Below are positions 19,972 to 29,185 of a stretch of 64,000 nt of DNA, in pieces. Each line of letters starts with the position of its first letter. Positions within the stretch are counted from its first letter, which is position 1. Below the pieces are notes generated by a model. It was not told the DNA's origin. It ran no database searches and worked only from the letters and a program-made list of their open reading frames with translations. The translations under genes were made by a program, and so were the position numbers. Origin of the DNA: Anaerobiospirillum sp. (GTDB taxonomy: Bacteria; Pseudomonadota; Gammaproteobacteria; Enterobacterales; Succinivibrionaceae); assembly GCA_029258325.1 (NCBI GenBank), contig JARHZF010000097.1, forward strand, positions 38,595 through 102,594. Reading direction: 5' to 3'.

Positions 19972-20811
19972 TTAAAAAGAAGACATTAACATTTTGATAC
20001 TTATTATAAACAAAGATATAGCAAAAATTCTTTTTAATGTTATAGGACTTATAGATTTTCCAAATTTAACTCCAAATGGTGCAAAAAGAACTGAAAGAGG
20101 GATTATGCATAAAGCTGCTAGAAAATTAATATGTCCCATAGTAGCAAAAGGAGCATTTATAGGTGTACTTGAGGTAAAAAGTAAAATTAAAGCACCTGGA
20201 ATTGCAACAAATAAAGATACAGCAGATGAAGTTCCAATAGCTTGTCTTGGATTTACAGAGTGAGCATTTAAAACAGGAATAGTTAAAGTACCACCACCAA
20301 TACCTAGCATTACTGAAAATAAAGAGATAAAAAAAGCTATAACATTTTGAGCAAATTTACTTGGTAATTTATCAAATAGAGGTTTAGCATTAGCTCTAAA
20401 AAGGGTATTTAAGCTATTTATAATCATAATAGAGCCAAATAAGGCTGATATCCATTTACCACCATAACGTGATGCTATAGTAGAACCTAATATAACACCA
20501 AGACAAAGACCAAAAGCCCATGTTTTTACTATATCTGTAGATAAATTACCTTTTTTATATTGAGAAATAGCAGCAGATATTGATGTTGGTATCATACAAA
20601 ATAAAGAAGTACCAGTAGCTAAAATCATAGCTGTATCTGCATCTACATGTAAAGCTGTCATAAAAACAAAATAAAGTACAGGTACGAAGATAATACCACC
20701 ACCAATACCTAAAAGACCTGCACAAAATCCTGCAAGGCAAGCACAAGATGCTAGAATTAATATATTTTGAATTAAGGTTTGTAAATCTATTTCATTTAAT
20801 AAATTTTCCAT
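19972..20811 (-). CDS. TauE/SafE family sulfite/organosulfur permease
   Basis: This is an inner-membrane protein of about eight hydrophobic segments with the internal duplication typical of the family: the glycine-rich turn GLLGIGGGIIFVPVL near residue 33 recurs as MLGIGGGTLTIPVLNA near 168. The family exports or imports small anions such as sulfite, sulfoacetate or organic acids; the substrate here is unknown. The 279-residue length is normal. It is transcribed just before folD, 12 bases apart, but no sulfur genes are nearby to suggest a role. Confidence 0.88.
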   Translation of the reverse strand: MENLLNEIDLQTLIQNILILASCACLAGFCAGLLGIGGGIIFVPVLYFVFMTALHVDADTAMILATGTSLFCMIPTSISAAISQYKKGNLSTDIVKTWAFGLCLGVILGSTIASRYGGKWISALFGSIMIINSLNTLFRANAKPLFDKLPSKFAQNVIAFFISLFSVMLGIGGGTLTIPVLNAHSVNPRQAIGTSSAVSLFVAIPGALILLFTSSTPINAPFATMGHINFLAALCIIPLSVLFAPFGVKFGKSISPITLKRIFAISLFIISIKMLMSSF

Positions 20812-21009
20812 TTTATAAAACCTTTTAAAGATAGAAGTAAGTATTTTTAAGTATAAACAAAATAATAATTAAAAGAAGAATAGAGTTTTAAATTTATGAG
20901 CATTTTTAAATTAGAAATGTATATTAGCTTTGATTTGAACTTGTTTTTAAAATAAATTAATTAAAATCAATTACTTATTTAAAAAAGTTTTTTAAATTAA
21001 AAAAAAGTG

Positions 21010-21038
21010 TTGACTATATGTAAAGTTACAACTATAAT
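21010..21038 (+). promoter_or_regulatory. Sigma-70 promoter of the tRNA cluster
   Basis: TTGACT (21010-21015) and TATAAT (21033-21038) are separated by 17 bases, almost perfect consensus. It lies 46 bases before tRNA-Arg and is the best promoter seen in the window. Confidence 0.8.
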
Positions 21039-21084
21039 TCTTTTCCGTTGATTGCTGATAGGTCTTTGTAGTCAATACAAGATT

Positions 21085-21161
21085 GACTCCTTAGCTCAGT
21101 TGGATAGAGCAACAGCCTTCTAAGCTGTGGGTCGCAGGTTCGACTCCTGCAGGGGTCGCCA
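21085..21161 (+). tRNA. tRNA-Arg (anticodon TCT)
   Basis: A full cloverleaf: acceptor GACTCCT/AGGGGTC with one G-T pair, D-arm TTAGCTCAGTTGG, anticodon stem ACAGC/GCTGT with loop CTTCTAA, T-arm GCAGG-TTCGACT-CCTGC, and encoded CCA. The anticodon reads AGA, a common Arg codon in this AT-rich genome. Confidence 0.96.
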
Positions 21162-21184
21162 GCAAACATCAACAAAGCACAATG

Positions 21185-21260
21185 GTGGCTGTAGCTCAGT
21201 TGGTAGAGTCCCGGATTGTGATTCCGGTTGTCGTGGGTTCGAGCCCCATCAGCCACCCCA
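21185..21260 (+). tRNA. tRNA-His (anticodon GTG)
   Basis: Acceptor GTGGCTG/CAGCCAC, anticodon stem CCGGA/TCCGG with loop TTGTGAT, T-loop TTCGAGC, and encoded CCA. The base at 21184 is G and can pair with C73, supplying the extra G-1 that tRNA-His needs. Confidence 0.96.
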
Positions 21261-21290
21261 TTTGAAAGAATGGGTAAAAATTTAAATTTT

Positions 21291-21374
21291 GCGGGAGTGG
21301 CGAAATTGGTAGACGCACCAGATTTAGGTTCTGGCGCCTTCGGTGTAAGAGTTCGAGTCTCTTCTCCCGCACCA
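21291..21374 (+). tRNA. tRNA-Leu (anticodon TAG), copy 1
   Basis: A class II tRNA with a long variable arm (GGCGCCTTCGGTGTAA). Acceptor GCGGGAG/CTCCCGC, anticodon stem CCAGA/TCTGG with loop TTTAGGT, CCA encoded. Copy 2 follows 48 bases later. Confidence 0.96.
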
Positions 21375-21422
21375 TTTAAACATGGTGTAAATTTAAATTT
21401 GTGTTAAAAATTAGTACTCCGT

Positions 21423-21506
21423 GCGGGAGTGGCGAAATTGGTAGACGCACCAGATTTAGGTTCTGGCGCCTTTGGTGTAAGAGTTCGAGTCTCTTCTCCC
21501 GCACCA
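21423..21506 (+). tRNA. tRNA-Leu (anticodon TAG), copy 2
   Basis: Identical to copy 1 except for one C-to-T change in the loop of the variable arm (CCTTTGG for CCTTCGG). This is a recent tandem duplication by appearance. It is the last tRNA of the cluster before a terminator. Confidence 0.96.
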
Positions 21507-21509
21507 CTT

Positions 21510-21570
21510 AAAAGTCTTTTTAAATTGATCTTATAGTTATAATGTAGATCATTTTGAAAAGGCTTTTTTT
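21510..21570 (+). terminator. Long terminator of the tRNA cluster
   Basis: A 22-bp stem (arms 21510-21531 and 21546-21567) with two G-U pairs and one mismatch, followed by a T-run to 21570. It starts 4 bases after the last CCA. Confidence 0.8.
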
Positions 21571-21645
21571 GCCATATAGAGACATACATTTTTCAAAATT
21601 AACTTTTAAAAAGTTAATACATCTTTTATAAGAAATATCTATAAA

Positions 21646-23427
21646 ATGTACGATAAGCACTTCCAATTAAGTTACATGCCTTTTGAAGGTTCACCTGATA
21701 GAAGATTTTTTTATATAGGTGCACATCAACATAAAGCATTAGATCTTTTAACTACATCACTTTCAAAAAGTGGCTCTATTTGTGTTTTAAGTGCTGAAGC
21801 AGGCTGTGGTAAGACTACAACAGTTAGAATGTTAATAAAGTCTTTACCAAAAAGAATGCGTATTATAGCTATAGATGATCCAAGACTTGATAGTCAAACC
21901 TTACTATCTACAATTTTATTATCTCTATCAGTTGCAGCTAGTTCTTTTGAAAGTATATCTGAATTAACCTTAAAATTAAGAAAAGCTTTAGAGTCAGCAT
22001 CCGATTCTGGCATTATTACAACTGTTATTATTGATGAAGCTCAAGGTTTATCTGATGAAGTTATAGAACAAATTAGACTTATTTATAATATAGAAGGTAT
22101 TAATGGCAAAATGATTAACTTCTTATTAGTAGGTCAAGATGAGCTATTAAATATTATAAATAAGCCTATGCATAAAATGTTCTTATCAAGAATAAGTACT
22201 TTTGCAAGTCTGCAAGCTATGCATAGAGATGAAGTTAATGCCTATATTAACTTTAGAATTATGCAAGCAGGTTCACATGAACCTTTATTTACAGATAGAG
22301 CTATAACTTTATTACATCAAAAATCAAAAGGTTTACCTCGTACTATTAATGCTATTGCTGATCAGGCTTTAATGCTTGCTTTTAGAAAAAATAAAAATCG
22401 TGTTGATTCATCTATTTTAAGAAAAGCAGCTAGCATTGCTTTAAATGAGAGATCAAATTTAAAGAAAGTTTTTGATCATATAAAAGATGGTATTTTAAGT
22501 TTTACTATTTTTGAGAAAGCTATAGTTATGGCTTTTGCTTTTACTATGGCTTTTATTATCTTTTATGCATCCTTATTCTTTACAAAAGAATATGTAGATA
22601 GTTATTTATATGATAAATCTATAGCTACAGCATTAAATTATGATAATGAAGTAAAAGATTCTTATAAGATTTACATGGATAATGTTAGAGCAGGTATTTC
22701 AAATGAACATAAACTTGTATCTAAATTTAATTTAGATGTAAGAAACTCTATGTTTAGAAGTGATGCTCTAGATAATTTAGTTAAACTATATGGTTTTGCT
22801 CGTTCTGATAATTTAAAAAGTAGCTGTAAAGATATAGAGTCTTTAAGTCTAAAGTGCATAACTCGCCATGAAAAGTTTCCAGAGCTTGAGAGTTTACAAA
22901 AAAGAGCTGTTATATCTTTATTTGATGATAACTTAATTCCATTTTATGCAGTATTGATGAATGTAGATGAAGAGCATGTACATTTATTAATGCAAGATAG
23001 AATTTATAGAGTAAAGAGAAAGTATATAGAAGATCACTATAATGATGAGTTTACTTTTATCTATAATGTTATGGCATTAGATATCATAAATCATTATAAA
23101 AAGACTAATAAATTAAATTTATCTGTAAATGCTTTAAAATTTTTACAAAATAAGATGGTTTTCTTTATTAAAAATTATGATGATATAAGCTTTGCTCACG
23201 ATCTATCTGCAATTGATACAACTTTAAAAAAACTTTTTTATTATGGTCCTGATGTTGTAGAAAAGAATGTACAGGATTTTAAAGCATCCTTAATCTCTGC
23301 TATAGAAAAGGGAGATATGCAAAATTTAAAGATTGCATTTTTACTTTTCCTTGGAGATAGTGCTTTAGATGAGGATTTAGCTATAAAGCTTGATTTTTTA
23401 GATAATAAGATGAGTTTTGTAAAATAA
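21646..23427 (+). CDS. ExeA/MshM-type AAA ATPase, membrane anchored
   Basis: The N-terminal ATPase domain resembles ExeA (GspA) and MshM: the family start FQLSYMPFEGSPDRRFFY, Walker A LSAEAGCGKTTT (residues 49-59), Walker B TVIIDEAQ (126-133), and the arginine-bearing MFLSRISTFASL near 180. A single transmembrane helix at about 291-312 places residues 313-593 in the periplasm. That region matches no domain I know, and the usual peptidoglycan-binding domain of ExeA is not evident. The neighbouring gene overlaps its stop and encodes a small membrane protein. No type II secretion or MSHA pilus genes are in the window. A role in assembling an envelope machine is inference. Confidence 0.75.
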   Translation: MYDKHFQLSYMPFEGSPDRRFFYIGAHQHKALDLLTTSLSKSGSICVLSAEAGCGKTTTVRMLIKSLPKRMRIIAIDDPRLDSQTLLSTILLSLSVAASSFESISELTLKLRKALESASDSGIITTVIIDEAQGLSDEVIEQIRLIYNIEGINGKMINFLLVGQDELLNIINKPMHKMFLSRISTFASLQAMHRDEVNAYINFRIMQAGSHEPLFTDRAITLLHQKSKGLPRTINAIADQALMLAFRKNKNRVDSSILRKAASIALNERSNLKKVFDHIKDGILSFTIFEKAIVMAFAFTMAFIIFYASLFFTKEYVDSYLYDKSIATALNYDNEVKDSYKIYMDNVRAGISNEHKLVSKFNLDVRNSMFRSDALDNLVKLYGFARSDNLKSSCKDIESLSLKCITRHEKFPELESLQKRAVISLFDDNLIPFYAVLMNVDEEHVHLLMQDRIYRVKRKYIEDHYNDEFTFIYNVMALDIINHYKKTNKLNLSVNALKFLQNKMVFFIKNYDDISFAHDLSAIDTTLKKLFYYGPDVVEKNVQDFKASLISAIEKGDMQNLKIAFLLFLGDSALDEDLAIKLDFLDNKMSFVK

Positions 23428-23810
23428 TGAGAAGTGAAGAAAAAAAGCATGCTTTAAATGAGGTAATGTTTACCTTTAAAAAAGCTCGTATTTATTTTTT
23501 AAAAAGCTTTTTCTTTTTTCTAGCTCTTATTGTCTGTTTTTATATAGTATCTGTTTTTATTTATATAGATAGTTATAGTAAGACAAAAGATAGTGTAATA
23601 TCTTTTTTTGCAAATAAAACTAACATCATAAGTATTTATGATAATGAAAATATCATATCTTATGAATCATATAATTTTAAAAATGTAGAAAATTATGGTG
23701 ATACATTATTAGAGTTTAAAGATGAAGTTAGTTTTGATAATGTAAAAACAAAGCGTTTAAAATTAACTGATAATATTTACTTAGTAAAATTTGTAAAAGA
23801 GCAAAAGTAA
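23427..23810 (+). CDS. Small bitopic membrane protein, unknown function
   Basis: The gene starts in an ATG that overlaps the stop of the ExeA-type gene (TAATG), which suggests translational coupling. The 127-residue protein has a charged cytoplasmic N-terminus, one strong transmembrane helix (about residues 25-48, SFFFFLALIVCFYIVSVFIYI) and about 78 periplasmic residues without cysteine. The layout recalls ExeB/GspB, the partner of ExeA, but I see no sequence motif that proves it. A terminator follows directly, so the pair is a two-gene operon. Confidence 0.65.
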   Translation: MRSEEKKHALNEVMFTFKKARIYFLKSFFFFLALIVCFYIVSVFIYIDSYSKTKDSVISFFANKTNIISIYDNENIISYESYNFKNVENYGDTLLEFKDEVSFDNVKTKRLKLTDNIYLVKFVKEQK

Positions 23811-23835
23811 AAAAAGAATAAAGATCAAAAAGAAC

Positions 23836-23870
23836 AAAGCCCAAAATCAAACAAATTTTGGGCTCTTTTC
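23836..23870 (+). terminator. Intrinsic terminator after the ExeA-like pair
   Basis: Stem AGCCCAAAAT (23838-23847) with ATTTTGGGCT (23855-23864), loop CAAACAA, followed by CTTTTCTTT. It may also serve ygiM from the other side. Confidence 0.75.
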
Positions 23871-23874
23871 TTTA

Positions 23875-24594
23875 TTAATATTTTCTAACTTTTTTCTTAC
23901 CAGGGCGAGGTAGGTAGATTAGAACTATACCAATAAGAACACCAATAGAGACTAAAATACCACCTTGAGTCCACCAACGCATTTGCATATCAAGCTCTCT
24001 TGTTTGTAACTTATCAGAATACTCTCTAATTTTTTCATCATATTCTGTAATAGTTGCATCTTTAGCAATAATAGCAGTCTTCATACCTTTATTTTCTTTT
24101 TCAAGGCGAGATAATTTACTTTCAGCAGTTTTTAATCTTTTTGAAAGTTCTGTATCGTAGTTTTCAAGTGTGTATTCTAATTCTTTAATTCTATCTTCAA
24201 GAATTTGATATTTATGATAACCACTTGGATCTACTTGAATTGAGTCATAAGCCATCCAGAATGTGCTACCATCAGTATCTTCAAGAAGCATATATTTTCT
24301 ATCTGGAGATATACCTTTATAAATTAGTTTATCACCAATTTTTTTTGCACCTACAATTTTATGATTAGTTGTAGGACCACGTCTTGCCCAAACTATATTT
24401 TGATCAGATACATAAACAGTATCACCATCTTTTAAAGAAAGTCTTTTATCAACTACTTCTTGAGTTTTCTCAACTTCATTATTATCTGAGTTAGAGGATG
24501 TATTTTGATCATCAAGAGCAAATGCACTATAGCTTACAGATAGAGAAAAAGCCAATAATGCGATCTTTAAATTATTAAATAGAGAATTAAACAC
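23875..24594 (-). CDS. ygiM: SH3-domain membrane protein, YgiM family
   Basis: The protein has a signal peptide (about residues 1-26, ending SAFA), an SH3-like domain (about 48-120, with VYVSDQNIVWARRGPTTNHKIVG), a coiled coil (about 128-205) and one C-terminal transmembrane helix (about 211-230) ending in a basic tail. This order matches E. coli YgiM and the TIGR04211 family. The SH3 domain should lie in the periplasm; its role is not established. As in E. coli it is divergent from ygiF-glnE, which supports orthology. Confidence 0.85.
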   Translation of the reverse strand: MFNSLFNNLKIALLAFSLSVSYSAFALDDQNTSSNSDNNEVEKTQEVVDKRLSLKDGDTVYVSDQNIVWARRGPTTNHKIVGAKKIGDKLIYKGISPDRKYMLLEDTDGSTFWMAYDSIQVDPSGYHKYQILEDRIKELEYTLENYDTELSKRLKTAESKLSRLEKENKGMKTAIIAKDATITEYDEKIREYSDKLQTRELDMQMRWWTQGGILVSIGVLIGIVLIYLPRPGKKKVRKY

Positions 24595-25075
24595 TTAACT
24601 ATACCTTAAGATAATATAAAAAATTATATATATTTTATTAAATTATGTAATAAAAAGGCAAAATTCTTTAAAAGAAAATTACAAATTTTTTTATTAAAGA
24701 GAGGGCTTAGTTTTTTATACTATGTACATTTTGCATGTATTAAAGCTTTTTTTGCATATTTATAATTTCTGTATAAAGGTACTATTATAATTTTTATTTT
24801 AAAAAATGTATTTAAAAACATATAGTTAACTATAGAAACTATTAAATATTTATTTGATATTTATATATTATTTTGATATTTTTAGAATATAGAATTTTAT
24901 TGTATATATGAATATAAATTCTCAATTAGAAATTAAGATTTTTTTAAAAATTTGAGAAAGTTCAATATTACAAATAAAATAATTAATTCTTTTAATATAA
25001 AAGAATTAAAAGAATTAAATGATGTTTATAATAAATAAAGAAAGTTTTTAAATTTTAAATATGGATGATTATTTT
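24595..25075. other. Divergent intergenic region between ygiM and ygiF
   Basis: These 481 bases are extremely AT-rich. Near the ygiF end is a perfect 10-bp inverted repeat (TAATTCTTTT at 24984-24993 with AAAAGAATTA at 24999-25008), followed by short direct repeats of AGAATTAA. I find no gene or RNA here. Confidence 0.5.
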
Positions 25076-26254
25076 ATGGTCAATGATAATACTGAAATAG
25101 AACTAAAATACGCATTAGCATATGATGTAGATTGCTCTGAAGTTAAAAACGCCTTAGATAAGGTAGGTAAAGTTGGTAATATTTCAAGTGATAATCTATC
25201 AAATGTTTATTTTGATACTAAAGATTTTGACTTGGCTAAAAATAAGATTGGTTTAAGAATAAGAAAGGCGAACTCTTATACGGAAATGACTATGAAAATA
25301 GCAAAAAAGAGTTCATCTTCTTTACATCAAAGAAAGGAATATAACATTCCTTTAGACTCAGATAGATATGAGCCTAATTTTTCATTACTTCCTTTTGATG
25401 TGCAAATGTATCTATCAAATTTAAATTTGATGGATAAGGATTTATATAAAATAAATCATATTGATTTCAAAAGAGACTATTTTTTACTAGAAATTGATGA
25501 TAATCAATTTGAAATAGCAAAAGATTTAGGTTTTATAAACACAGAAAAAGGTCGTCTTGCTATAAATGAGCTTGAAATTGAAGTAAAGAAATTTTCAGGT
25601 GATGTAAAAGCTCTTTATCAGGGTTTAAGTAAGATTGTAAGAGCTTTATGTAAAGCAAATATACCTCTAAGCTTAGATCCTTATTCAAAGCATTTAAAGA
25701 GTAGTTATTTCTCTGATTTTATATCTTTAAAAAATGAGTATGACTATATACTTTCTCAAAATTCTCAAAATCAATATGATCAAGTGCAAAAAGATAGTTT
25801 AAAAATGCGTTTGATGATTATGTTTGATAGAACAACAAGGCTTGTATCTCATATATCTGAACTAAAACAAGCAAAATCTAATAAGATAGATCTATTTGCA
25901 AAATTAGTTTACGATTTTGAAAATCTTTTAGGTCTATATCGTATAACTCATTATCACTTTCATTTAAATATGATTCATTTAGCACTTACTAATATAATCT
26001 ATTTATTTGATAATTTTATAGATTATGTAAGAGATAATGGAAAGGATGAAATATCTGACAATATCAAAGACTTAAAAGAAGCTAAAGAGAGTTTAGAGAA
26101 ACTAAATAATTATCTTGATAATAAAAGCTATATATCAAATATAGATTTTGATAGAGATGAGGATTATAAAACATTCTTTGCAGAAACAGCAAAAGCATCT
26201 ATTGCTGATGTTTCTTTAACTATAAAGAGTGCCATCATTTATTTTGATTTATAA
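25076..26254 (+). CDS. ygiF: CYTH-CHAD domain protein, YgiF family (inorganic triphosphatase)
   Basis: The N-terminal CYTH domain starts with the signature ExExK (EIELK), and basic and acidic residues lining the triphosphate tunnel follow (LRIRKAN, TMKIAK, EIEVK). The C-terminal part (about residues 235-392) is helical and fits a CHAD domain, which binds polyphosphate in other proteins. E. coli YgiF hydrolyses inorganic triphosphate. ATG 25076 is preferred because it has GGAT 9 bases upstream and places the ExExK motif close to the N-terminus; ATG 25061 would add five residues. glnE follows after 21 bases, the same pair as in E. coli. Confidence 0.87.
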   Translation: MVNDNTEIELKYALAYDVDCSEVKNALDKVGKVGNISSDNLSNVYFDTKDFDLAKNKIGLRIRKANSYTEMTMKIAKKSSSSLHQRKEYNIPLDSDRYEPNFSLLPFDVQMYLSNLNLMDKDLYKINHIDFKRDYFLLEIDDNQFEIAKDLGFINTEKGRLAINELEIEVKKFSGDVKALYQGLSKIVRALCKANIPLSLDPYSKHLKSSYFSDFISLKNEYDYILSQNSQNQYDQVQKDSLKMRLMIMFDRTTRLVSHISELKQAKSNKIDLFAKLVYDFENLLGLYRITHYHFHLNMIHLALTNIIYLFDNFIDYVRDNGKDEISDNIKDLKEAKESLEKLNNYLDNKSYISNIDFDRDEDYKTFFAETAKASIADVSLTIKSAIIYFDL

Positions 26255-26275
26255 GAAAAATCATAAAGGATATCT

Positions 26276-29185
26276 ATGATTAATTGTAAAAATTTTGACA
26301 TAACTCCAAACCCTAAGAAATTAAAAGAATTACCCCCTCCTCTTTTAGAGGAGGCTAATGCTTTTTATGAGAGACTAAAGTCAAGAGCTAGTGAAGAAGA
26401 TATGCTTATCTTTGATAAACAGCCTGATTTACTTTATGTTATGGGAATGTCAGAGTTTATTAGTAAAACATTAATTCAATATCCTCATGAATGTGCAAAG
26501 ATTATTCAAGAAGGAGTACTTGAAGATCCTACTTTTTCTTTAGATCCAACTGAAGCTGTAAATGAAAGTATAGCTTTTAACTTAAACGATGCAGAATTAA
26601 AAAAGCGTTTAAGGGTATTACGTCGTGTTAGGATGATTCCTATTGCATGGCGTGATATTACAGGTAGATGTGATATTGAAGAGGTTTTTGTATCTTTATC
26701 AAATCTTGCTGAATGTATAGTTGTACGTGTAATTGATGTTGTGCGTGCATCTTTTAAAACCACATTTGGTGATGCTTTAGATGATAAAGGTCGTCCTATG
26801 CCTCTTTTAGTTTTAGGTATGGGTAAATTAGGTGGTGGAGAGCTTAACTTTTCTTCTGATTTAGATCTTATTTGTTGTTATCCATATGATAATACTACTG
26901 TAGGTGGTATACGTTCCATTTCCCATCAAGAGTTTTTTTCAAAGATTGTCCAAAAGTTTTCTAATGTTTTATCTGATACTACTATAGATACATTTTGCTA
27001 TAGAATAGATTTACGTTTACGTCCTTTTGGTGATGCAGGTTCTCTTGTATCATCTTTTGATGCTTTATCTGTATATTATGAAACACAAGGTAGAACATGG
27101 GAACGTTATGCTTTAGTTAAAGCTAAGCTTTTAGGTGATTTTAAAACTTGGTATGAATATGGTGATGAGCTTATAGATTTATTAAGACCATTTGTTTATA
27201 GACGCTATCTTGATTTTGGTGCTATTGAATCATTGCGAAAACTAAAGCATATGATTGAAGCTGAAATGCGTCGTCGTAAATTAAATGGTAATTTTAAATT
27301 AGGTCCAGGTGGTATACGTGAAATTGAGTTTATAGCTCAAGTATTTGAATTAATGCGTGGTGGTAGAATACCAGAGCTTGCAGAGAGATCACTTCGCAAA
27401 ACCTTAAAGTTTTTAGGTAAGTATCAATTATTACCTGTAAGTGTCTGTGAAGAACTTGACGATTATTACATATATTTAAGACGTCTTGAAAATTTAATTC
27501 AGGAAATTGCAGATCAACAAACACAATGTTTACCAACTAAAGAAAAAGATAAGCTACGTATAGCTATGGGTATGAACAAAGACTCATATGAAGAATTTTT
27601 AGCAGAACTTGATAAGGTAATGCTAAGAGTGCATGAGGAATTTGTTAAAGTTATTAAGGATGATACTAAAGAAGAAAGTGAAGAGGAAATTAGAACTTTT
27701 GAGCTTTGGGAGTCTACTTTAGAACCTCAAGAAATGGTACCATCTTTAGAACCTCTTTTAGAAGATAAAACAAAAGCTTTGGATTTTGCTCGTGAAATTT
27801 ATCAACTAAGACATACACTATATAGATTACCTGTAGGACCTAAAGGTCGTGAAACTTTATTAAAACTTGTACCTAAACTTATAACTTTAGTTGCTAAAAC
27901 TCAAAATTCCTCAAATCTTTTTGTAAAGATTGCAAATTTAATTGAAAAAGTTGCAATGCGTACTACTTATTTACAACTTCTAGTTGAAAATAATCAAGCA
28001 TGCATTAGATTGGTAAATCTTTTTAATGAAAATGAATTTGCAGGTTCATTAATTACATCACATCCTATTTTATTAGATGAACTTATAGCACCTCAATACT
28101 TAAAAGAACCACCAAAAGTAGAAGAGTTTTTAGCAAAATTACGTGAAAAGCTTTTACGTATAGATAGAGAAGATTTAGAAGGTCAAATGGAAGAACTTCG
28201 TCTTTTTAAAAAGATTATGGTCTTACGTATAGCTATGTCAGATAGAGCTGAATCATTACCTTTAATGAAGATATCAGATTCACTAACTTGGCTTGCTGAA
28301 GCTTTTATTCGTGAAATTTCTTATTTAGCATGGGATCAATGTGTCTCAAAATTTGGTAATCCACCAGATAGAACTTCAAACGATCCTGGTTTTGCTATTA
28401 TAGGCTATGGTAAGTTAGGTGGTATAGAGCTTGGTTATAACTCTGATTTAGATATGGTATTTATTCGTGAAAATGTAGATGCCATGACAGAGGGTGATCA
28501 TAGTGTATCTGTAGCTGTATTTTATCAAAGACTTGCTCAAAGATTATTACATCTATGTACTACAAGAATGTCAGGTGGTGTTCTATATGATTTAGATATG
28601 CGTTTAAGACCTGATGGTGATAGTGGTCTTTTAGTAACAGATATAGCAGGTTTTGAGGGTTATCAAGAGCATAGGGCATGGACTTGGGAGCATCAAGCTT
28701 TAGTTAGAGCAAGACCAATTACAGGTTCTAAAAAGCTTATAGATGAGTTTAATAGAATTCGTGATAAGATTTTAAGAACTCCACGTGATAATGAAAAATT
28801 ACGTACAGATGTAATTGAGATGCGTAATAAGATGCGAGCTCATTTAAATAAAGGTAGTAAAGATTACTTTGATTTAAAACATGGTGATGGTGGTATGGTT
28901 GATATTGAATTTATTGCTCAATATTTAACCTTAAAAGAAGCACCTTATCAAAAAGATATGATTTTGTGGACAGATAATGTGCGTATTTTTGATGAGTGTG
29001 CAAGACTTAATATTTTAAGTAAAGAGGATGTAGACTCTCTTAAAAATGCCTATTTAGAAATTCGTGGTTATTATCATAGATTATCACTTGCAGCTCTACC
29101 CCGCATAGTAGCTTTAAGTGATAAACCTAAAGTATGTGATGATGTAGTTAGAATATGGAATAAGGTTTTAAATTCTAACGTCTAA
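26276..29185 (+). CDS. glnE: Glutamine synthetase adenylyltransferase/adenylyl-removing enzyme
   Basis: GlnE attaches AMP to, and removes it from, glutamine synthetase according to nitrogen supply. The 969-residue protein (E. coli 946) contains two nucleotidyltransferase domains with the paired signatures GMGKLGGGELNFSSDLDL (near residue 182) and GYGKLGGIELGYNSDLDM (near 710), plus matching RLDLRLRPFGDAG and DLDMRLRPDGDSG motifs that supply the catalytic Asp residues. The N-terminal half normally removes AMP and the C-terminal half adds it. A ribosome site AAAGGAT precedes the start. Its 3' end overlaps the convergent lipoprotein gene by 11 bases. Confidence 0.97.
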   Translation: MINCKNFDITPNPKKLKELPPPLLEEANAFYERLKSRASEEDMLIFDKQPDLLYVMGMSEFISKTLIQYPHECAKIIQEGVLEDPTFSLDPTEAVNESIAFNLNDAELKKRLRVLRRVRMIPIAWRDITGRCDIEEVFVSLSNLAECIVVRVIDVVRASFKTTFGDALDDKGRPMPLLVLGMGKLGGGELNFSSDLDLICCYPYDNTTVGGIRSISHQEFFSKIVQKFSNVLSDTTIDTFCYRIDLRLRPFGDAGSLVSSFDALSVYYETQGRTWERYALVKAKLLGDFKTWYEYGDELIDLLRPFVYRRYLDFGAIESLRKLKHMIEAEMRRRKLNGNFKLGPGGIREIEFIAQVFELMRGGRIPELAERSLRKTLKFLGKYQLLPVSVCEELDDYYIYLRRLENLIQEIADQQTQCLPTKEKDKLRIAMGMNKDSYEEFLAELDKVMLRVHEEFVKVIKDDTKEESEEEIRTFELWESTLEPQEMVPSLEPLLEDKTKALDFAREIYQLRHTLYRLPVGPKGRETLLKLVPKLITLVAKTQNSSNLFVKIANLIEKVAMRTTYLQLLVENNQACIRLVNLFNENEFAGSLITSHPILLDELIAPQYLKEPPKVEEFLAKLREKLLRIDREDLEGQMEELRLFKKIMVLRIAMSDRAESLPLMKISDSLTWLAEAFIREISYLAWDQCVSKFGNPPDRTSNDPGFAIIGYGKLGGIELGYNSDLDMVFIRENVDAMTEGDHSVSVAVFYQRLAQRLLHLCTTRMSGGVLYDLDMRLRPDGDSGLLVTDIAGFEGYQEHRAWTWEHQALVRARPITGSKKLIDEFNRIRDKILRTPRDNEKLRTDVIEMRNKMRAHLNKGSKDYFDLKHGDGGMVDIEFIAQYLTLKEAPYQKDMILWTDNVRIFDECARLNILSKEDVDSLKNAYLEIRGYYHRLSLAALPRIVALSDKPKVCDDVVRIWNKVLNSNV

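Noticed and set aside
21032..21256. Minus-strand open frame of 74 codons
   Set aside because: It is antisense to tRNA-Arg and tRNA-His; its sequence is the well-known false protein produced by translating tRNA genes backwards.
21404..21589. Minus-strand open frame of 61 codons
   Set aside because: It is antisense to the second tRNA-Leu and its terminator; no ribosome site.
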